From Pelagibius sp. Alg239-R121 (GTDB taxonomy: Bacteria; Pseudomonadota; Alphaproteobacteria; Kiloniellales; Kiloniellaceae): DNA of 64,000 bases. Shown here one piece after another: positions 60,064 to 64,000 of the stretch (within the stretch, counting starts at the first letter, position 1; each line of letters opens with the position of its first letter). Both the position numbers and the translations under genes were made by a program. Below the pieces are notes generated by a model. The model made no database searches. It saw nothing but the letters and a program-made list of their open reading frames with translations, and had not been told where the DNA came from. The stretch covers positions 186,001 to 250,000 of the forward strand of contig NZ_CAMZOF010000002.1 of the NCBI RefSeq assembly GCF_947331435.1, written 5' to 3'.

Positions 60064-60573
60064 GCCGGGCAACCGAAGTTGCAGCTTCTTGGTGAAGCGG
60101 GGCGGACACTACTTTAAGCCCGGCGTCGGTGCAAGCCCCAGAATGACAGAAAATTTACGCTCCCTTTTGGAGCCTGTTCGGAAGCTTAAAACCAGCCATT
60201 TCTGGTGATCTGACCCTCGATTGATAACCTCTGGCAGCCTGTCCGCAGCTGCATTTTAATTTAGAGAATTCGGATCCCTATTTGAGGTTTCATCCATAGG
60301 TTTCCAACCCGCAGGAATCCAGCCCCCGAGTCAGAGCGCATCGGCAAACGCGATTTTAGTGAACGAAAATTCTAATGCTGTCGATCAAGGCCTGTTTCCC
60401 GGTTATTCTGTCCCTTCGGCGCTCGCGTGGAACAGGACGCGGGAGCCTTTATTGTATATGGAGAGATAGCAACCAGACGCCGTAAACATCGGCGCCGCCC
60501 GGATCTCTGTCCAGGCTTCAGGTTGCTGCCAAAGGGGCGCGATCATAGCGCCGAAAGTCGGGAATTCGTTAAG
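60064..60573. other. Intergenic gap between tRNA-Arg and the sox operon
   Basis: About 510 bp. No gene is convincing; a longer in-frame start for the next gene exists at 60427 but reads like non-coding DNA (basic, no homology). It must hold the sox promoter; no clear operator palindrome seen. Confidence 0.45.
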
Positions 60574-61836
60574 ATGGGCAACTATTCGGTTTTCTCCCTG
60601 GTCAAAAACGCCATGACCGGCCACCAGGGCTGGCAGCGCGCCTGGCGCTCGCCGGCACCCAAGCCCGAGTACGACGTGATTATCGTCGGCGGCGGCGGGC
60701 ACGGCCTGGCAACCGCCTATTATCTGGCCAAAGAGCATGGCATCACCAATGTGGCGGTCATCGAAAAAGGCTGGCTTGGCGGCGGCAATGTCGGGCGCAA
60801 CACTACTATCGTTCGCTCGAACTACATGCTGCCGTCCAACACCCGCTTTTACGAGTGGAGCATGAAACTCTGGGAAGGCCTGTCGCAGGACCTGAACTAC
60901 AATGTCATGTTCTCCTCCCGCGGAGTCGTAAATCTGGCCCATACACCGGCCCAGATCGACGCCTTCTCACGCCGCGGCAACTCCATGCGCCTGCAGGGAG
61001 TCGACGCTGAACTGCTTGATCGGGATCAGGTGGCGCGCATGGTGCCGGGCCTTGACGTATCCGCGAACGCGCGCTTCCCCATCCTTGGCGGCCTTTGCCA
61101 GCCGCGCGGCGGTACCGCCCGGCACGACGCGGTGGCCTGGGGCTATGCCCGGGGCGCCAGCGACCGCGGGGTCGATATCATCGAGCAGTGCGAAACCACC
61201 GGCTTTCTGTTCGACAATACCGGTCGGGTTACCGGTGTTCAGACGTCACGCGGCGAAATCCGCGCCAAGAAGGTTGCCGTCGCGGTGGCCGGCAATACCG
61301 GTGCCGTCATGCGCACCGCGGGGGTCGAAACTCTTCCGATCGAAAGCCACGTTCTCCAGGCCTTCGTCTCCGAACCCTTGAAACCGCTGATCGACACGGT
61401 CGTGACTTTCGGGGCCGGGCACCTCTATATCTCGCAGTCTGACAAGGGTGGCCTGGTCTTCGGTGGCGATATCGACGGCTACAACTCCTACGCCCAACGC
61501 GGCAATCTGCCGATCATCGAGCACGTTGCTGCAGAAGCCTTGGCCATGTTCCCGAACCTGAGCCGCCTGCGCCTATTAAGGCACTGGGGCGGCATCATGG
61601 ACATGTCCATGGACGGCAGTCCGATCATCACGACCGGCCCCTTGGATGGCCTTTATCTCAATGCGGGCTGGTGTTACGGCGGCTTTAAGGCGACCCCGGC
61701 GTCCGGTTGGTGCTTCGCCTGGACCATCGCAAAGGACGAGCCGCATGCCTTCAATGCGGACTTCACTTTGGAGCGCTTCCACCACGGCCGGGTCATCGAT
61801 GAACGCGGTGCGGGCCCCACTCCGCGCCTGCACTGA
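60574..61836 (+). CDS. soxB: Sarcosine oxidase beta subunit
   Basis: FAD-dependent oxidoreductase of 420 aa, the catalytic subunit of heterotetrameric sarcosine oxidase. N-terminal FAD site DVIIVGGGGHGLATAYYLAKEHG; covalent-flavin/active region GRNTTIVRSNYMLPSN; C-terminal GGIMDMSMDGSPIITTGPLDGLYLNAGWCYGGFKATPASG. Sarcosine is oxidised and the methyl group passed to tetrahydrofolate in the alpha subunit. Start at MGNYSVF (typical SoxB start). Order soxB-soxD-soxA, with soxG expected to the right of the window. Confidence 0.93.
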   Translation: MGNYSVFSLVKNAMTGHQGWQRAWRSPAPKPEYDVIIVGGGGHGLATAYYLAKEHGITNVAVIEKGWLGGGNVGRNTTIVRSNYMLPSNTRFYEWSMKLWEGLSQDLNYNVMFSSRGVVNLAHTPAQIDAFSRRGNSMRLQGVDAELLDRDQVARMVPGLDVSANARFPILGGLCQPRGGTARHDAVAWGYARGASDRGVDIIEQCETTGFLFDNTGRVTGVQTSRGEIRAKKVAVAVAGNTGAVMRTAGVETLPIESHVLQAFVSEPLKPLIDTVVTFGAGHLYISQSDKGGLVFGGDIDGYNSYAQRGNLPIIEHVAAEALAMFPNLSRLRLLRHWGGIMDMSMDGSPIITTGPLDGLYLNAGWCYGGFKATPASGWCFAWTIAKDEPHAFNADFTLERFHHGRVIDERGAGPTPRLH

Positions 61837-61882
61837 CCGCAACAGATGGTTTTAGCAATTATCGTATCTTGAGGATTCTTCT

Positions 61883-62191
61883 ATGCGTATTCCTTGCCCC
61901 TGCTGCGGCGAACGCGATCTGGGTGAATTCACCTACGGCGGCGACGCGACAATATCCCGCCCGGCCATGGACGAGACCGATCTCAACCTTTGGAATCACT
62001 TCGTCTATAACCGCGAAAATCCGCGTGGCCCGCACCTGGAGTACTGGCAGCACACCGGCGGCTGCCGTGCCTGGTTCAAGCTCCAGCGCAATGTCCTGAC
62101 TCATGAGGTCGGTGCATCCGAACTGGTCGGCCCCTGGGCGGCCGCGTCGCCGGACGACGAAACGACCGGCCAGCGGGAGATTGCGGAATGA
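61883..62191 (+). CDS. soxD: Sarcosine oxidase delta subunit
   Basis: A 102-aa zinc-binding subunit: MRIPCPCCGERDLGEFTYGG supplies the Cys ligands, then WNHFVYNRENPRGPHLEYWQHTGGCRAWFKLQRNVLTHEV, the SoxD hallmark. Overlaps soxA by 4 nt. Confidence 0.93.
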   Translation: MRIPCPCCGERDLGEFTYGGDATISRPAMDETDLNLWNHFVYNRENPRGPHLEYWQHTGGCRAWFKLQRNVLTHEVGASELVGPWAAASPDDETTGQREIAE

Positions 62192-64000
62192 GCGGTTATC
62201 GTCTTAACAGCGGCGGTCTTGTCGACCGCACAAAACGCCTGAATTTCACTTTCGACGGTAAGAGTTACAGCGGTTTCGAAGGTGATACCCTGGCCTCCGC
62301 CCTGCTGGCCAACGGCGTCTCCCTCTTCGGGCGCAGTTTCAAGTACCACCGTCCGCGCGGCGTCTATTCCGCTGGTCCCGAAGAACCCAACGCCCTGGTC
62401 ACGCTGAGGAGCGGCGGACGCGCCGAACCCAACACCAAGGCGACGGTGATCGAGTTGTATGAGGGCCTGGAAGCTCAAAGTCAGAATTGTTGGCCCAGCC
62501 TTGAACACGACTTGCTGAGCATCAACCAGCTTGGCGGGCCGATGCTGGTCGCCGGCTTCTACTACAAAACATTCATGGGGCCGACCCGCAAAGCCTGGAT
62601 GTTCTACGAGCATTTCATCCGCAAGGCCGCGGGCCTGGGAGCGGCCGCGAAGGAAGCCGATCCGGACCGCTACGAAAAATCCAATCTCTTCTGTGATGTG
62701 CTGGTCGTTGGTGCCGGGCCATCGGGTCTCGCCGCTGCCCTCACCGCAGCGCGTTCAGGCGCACGTGTGGTGCTGGCCGACGAAAACCCCGAGGCGGGCG
62801 GCGCCCTGCTCGGGGAGAGCCAGGATACCATCGACGGTCAGCCTGCACAGGATTGGGTCGCCAAAACACTCGCCGAGCTGACCGCCCTACCCGACGTCAC
62901 CTTCATGCCGCGCACGACCGTCTACGGCTACTACGATCATAACATCCTGGGTGCCGTCGAGCGGGTCGCGGATCATCTTGCGACACCGGTTAATCACCAG
63001 CCACGCCAGAAGCACTGGACCATTCGCTGCGCCTCGGTCGTCATTGCAACAGGCGCTATCGAGCGGCCGATTGTCTTCGACGGCAACGATACGCCCGGGG
63101 TCATGCTGGCGGATGCGACACGCCGCTTCGCGCAACGCCAAGGCGTTGCCGTGGGACGGCAGGCCGTGGTCTTCACCAACAACGACTCGGCCTATCGCGC
63201 AGCCTTGGATCTCAAAGATGCCGGGGTCGATATCGCCGCAATTGTCGATCCACGCAACACCATCCCGGACGCCCTCACAGAAGCAGTTCAGACTCGCGGC
63301 ATCCGGCTGCTGAGCGGTCATGTCGTGACCGGCGCTAAGGGCGGAAAAAGGCTCAAGACGGTTGAGGTCGCAACTTTCGATGCCGGAAGCCAAAGCGTCG
63401 GCGAATCGAAGGAGTGGATTGCAGCCGATACGCTCGCTGTGTCCGGCGGCTGGACGCCGACAATTCACCTGGCAAGCCAAGCAGGGGACAAGCCGGTCTT
63501 CGATGATAAGATTGCCTCCTTCGTGCCGGGCAAAGCCTTGCAGGCTTGGCGCGCTGTCGGGGCCTGCAACGGAGATTTCGGTCTTGCCGATTGCCTCTCG
63601 GCAGGCAGTAAGGCCGGGGCCGGGGCTGTGGAAGACGCCGGCTTTACTTCCGAAGCCACGCCGACACCCGACGTCGCCGTCCCCGCGCACGCGGGCAGCG
63701 GCGGATCGCTTTATCCGATCTGGGAAATCAGCCGGCCCAGCGGACCAAAGGGCAAAAAATTCGTCGATCTGCAGCACGACGTGACGGCGGAAGACGTCCG
63801 GCTGGCGCAGCGTGAAGGCTTTGAATCCGTCGAGCACCTGAAACGCTACACCACGCTCGGCATGGCTGCCGACCAGGGCAAAACCTCCAATGTGAACGGT
63901 CTCGCGCTGATGGCCGCCGCCCTGGAGCGCTCGATCCCCGAGGTCGGCACGACACGCTTCCGCCCGCCCTACACGCCGGTCACCCTGGGTGCCCTGGGGG
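62188..64000 (+). CDS. soxA: Sarcosine oxidase alpha subunit, cut by the window end
   Basis: Starts at ATG 62188 (ATGA overlap with soxD) and runs open to the window edge, so only ~604 codons of about 1000 are seen. GFEGDTLASALLANGV, then GPTRKAWMFYEHFIRKAAGLG, NAD-type site DVLVVGAGPSGLAAALTAARSGARVVLADENPEAGG and ATGAIERPIVFDGND are characteristic of SoxA. The C-terminal GcvT-like folate domain lies past the edge. Confidence 0.93.
   Translation, partial: MSGYRLNSGGLVDRTKRLNFTFDGKSYSGFEGDTLASALLANGVSLFGRSFKYHRPRGVYSAGPEEPNALVTLRSGGRAEPNTKATVIELYEGLEAQSQNCWPSLEHDLLSINQLGGPMLVAGFYYKTFMGPTRKAWMFYEHFIRKAAGLGAAAKEADPDRYEKSNLFCDVLVVGAGPSGLAAALTAARSGARVVLADENPEAGGALLGESQDTIDGQPAQDWVAKTLAELTALPDVTFMPRTTVYGYYDHNILGAVERVADHLATPVNHQPRQKHWTIRCASVVIATGAIERPIVFDGNDTPGVMLADATRRFAQRQGVAVGRQAVVFTNNDSAYRAALDLKDAGVDIAAIVDPRNTIPDALTEAVQTRGIRLLSGHVVTGAKGGKRLKTVEVATFDAGSQSVGESKEWIAADTLAVSGGWTPTIHLASQAGDKPVFDDKIASFVPGKALQAWRAVGACNGDFGLADCLSAGSKAGAGAVEDAGFTSEATPTPDVAVPAHAGSGGSLYPIWEISRPSGPKGKKFVDLQHDVTAEDVRLAQREGFESVEHLKRYTTLGMAADQGKTSNVNGLALMAAALERSIPEVGTTRFRPPYTPVTLGALG

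Noticed and set aside
62887-63837. 316-codon minus-strand frame inside soxA
   Set aside because: Antisense shadow of a strongly supported gene that runs off the window.
1-64000. CRISPR arrays, rRNA genes, replication origin
   Set aside because: No regularly spaced repeats of CRISPR type, no rRNA-like segments and no origin-type iteron array were seen; the tandem repeat at 27473 has no spacers.

Overview
The window looks like chromosomal DNA of a GC-rich, probably marine alphaproteobacterium (Rhodobacterales- or Rhodospirillales-like). The grounds are the density of solute-binding-protein transporters (TRAP, glycine-betaine ABC, urea/amide ABC, BCCT), a heterotetrameric sarcosine oxidase operon, and many small catabolic operons, each with its own LysR, GntR, LacI or XRE regulator. 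This is inferred from gene content and codon style; there is no rRNA or marker gene to place it further.

Layout. (1) 1-8.9 kb: quaternary-amine uptake and demethylation on the minus strand (TRAP binding protein, a DUF1989-GcvT fusion enzyme, ProX/ProW/ProV-type ABC transporter), with a divergent LacI regulator and a perfect 16-bp palindromic operator between them. (2) 9-11.9 kb: small accessory genes (GFA protein, P-loop kinase-like protein, VOC proteins, an ArsR-VOC pair with a readable promoter/operator). (3) 12-20 kb: an eight-gene amide/urea operon: binding protein, permease, a fused permease-ATPase, second ATPase, a previously easy-to-miss 50-aa GatC/AtzG-like ORF, an amidase-signature enzyme, and AmiC/AmiR-type sensor and ANTAR antiterminator, preceded by a leader that folds as an attenuator. 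(4) 20-30 kb: GNATs, DUF3047 protein, CLC channel overlapping an orphan binding protein, a multidomain lysozyme-like protein, BCCT transporter with divergent XRE regulator. (5) 30.6-37.3 kb: a four-gene oxidoreductase operon with LysR, then two ABM-domain proteins with GntR. (6) 37-50 kb: a gene-poor, decayed accessory region with PEP-CTERM proteins, lipoproteins, pseudogenes (frameshifted nuclease and lipoprotein), an IS66 scrap, and a cytochrome c/sugar dehydrogenase pair. (7) 50-55.6 kb: two LysR regulators and an aldolase-aminotransferase-HAD operon. (8) 55.7-60.06 kb: the edge of a genomic island at tRNA-Arg(ACG): a divergent PurA homologue, a VWA protein, a truncated pseudokinase, a complete 823-bp IS6-family element with a dead transposase, and a truncated tyrosine recombinase abutting the tRNA. 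(9) 60.5-64 kb: soxB-soxD-soxA (partial).

How it fits together. The two ends of the window (betaine transporter plus GcvT-type demethylase at the left, sarcosine oxidase at the right) belong to the same metabolic theme: import of betaine-type compounds and stepwise removal of methyl groups to tetrahydrofolate. What separates them is largely regulated catabolic cassettes and mobile or decaying DNA. Degenerate copies of two related intergenic repeat modules (core CGCTGCACCCTGACGAA and TTGCACCTTGAACCAATGAC) are scattered between the cassettes, one of them even supplying the last codons of a GntR gene.
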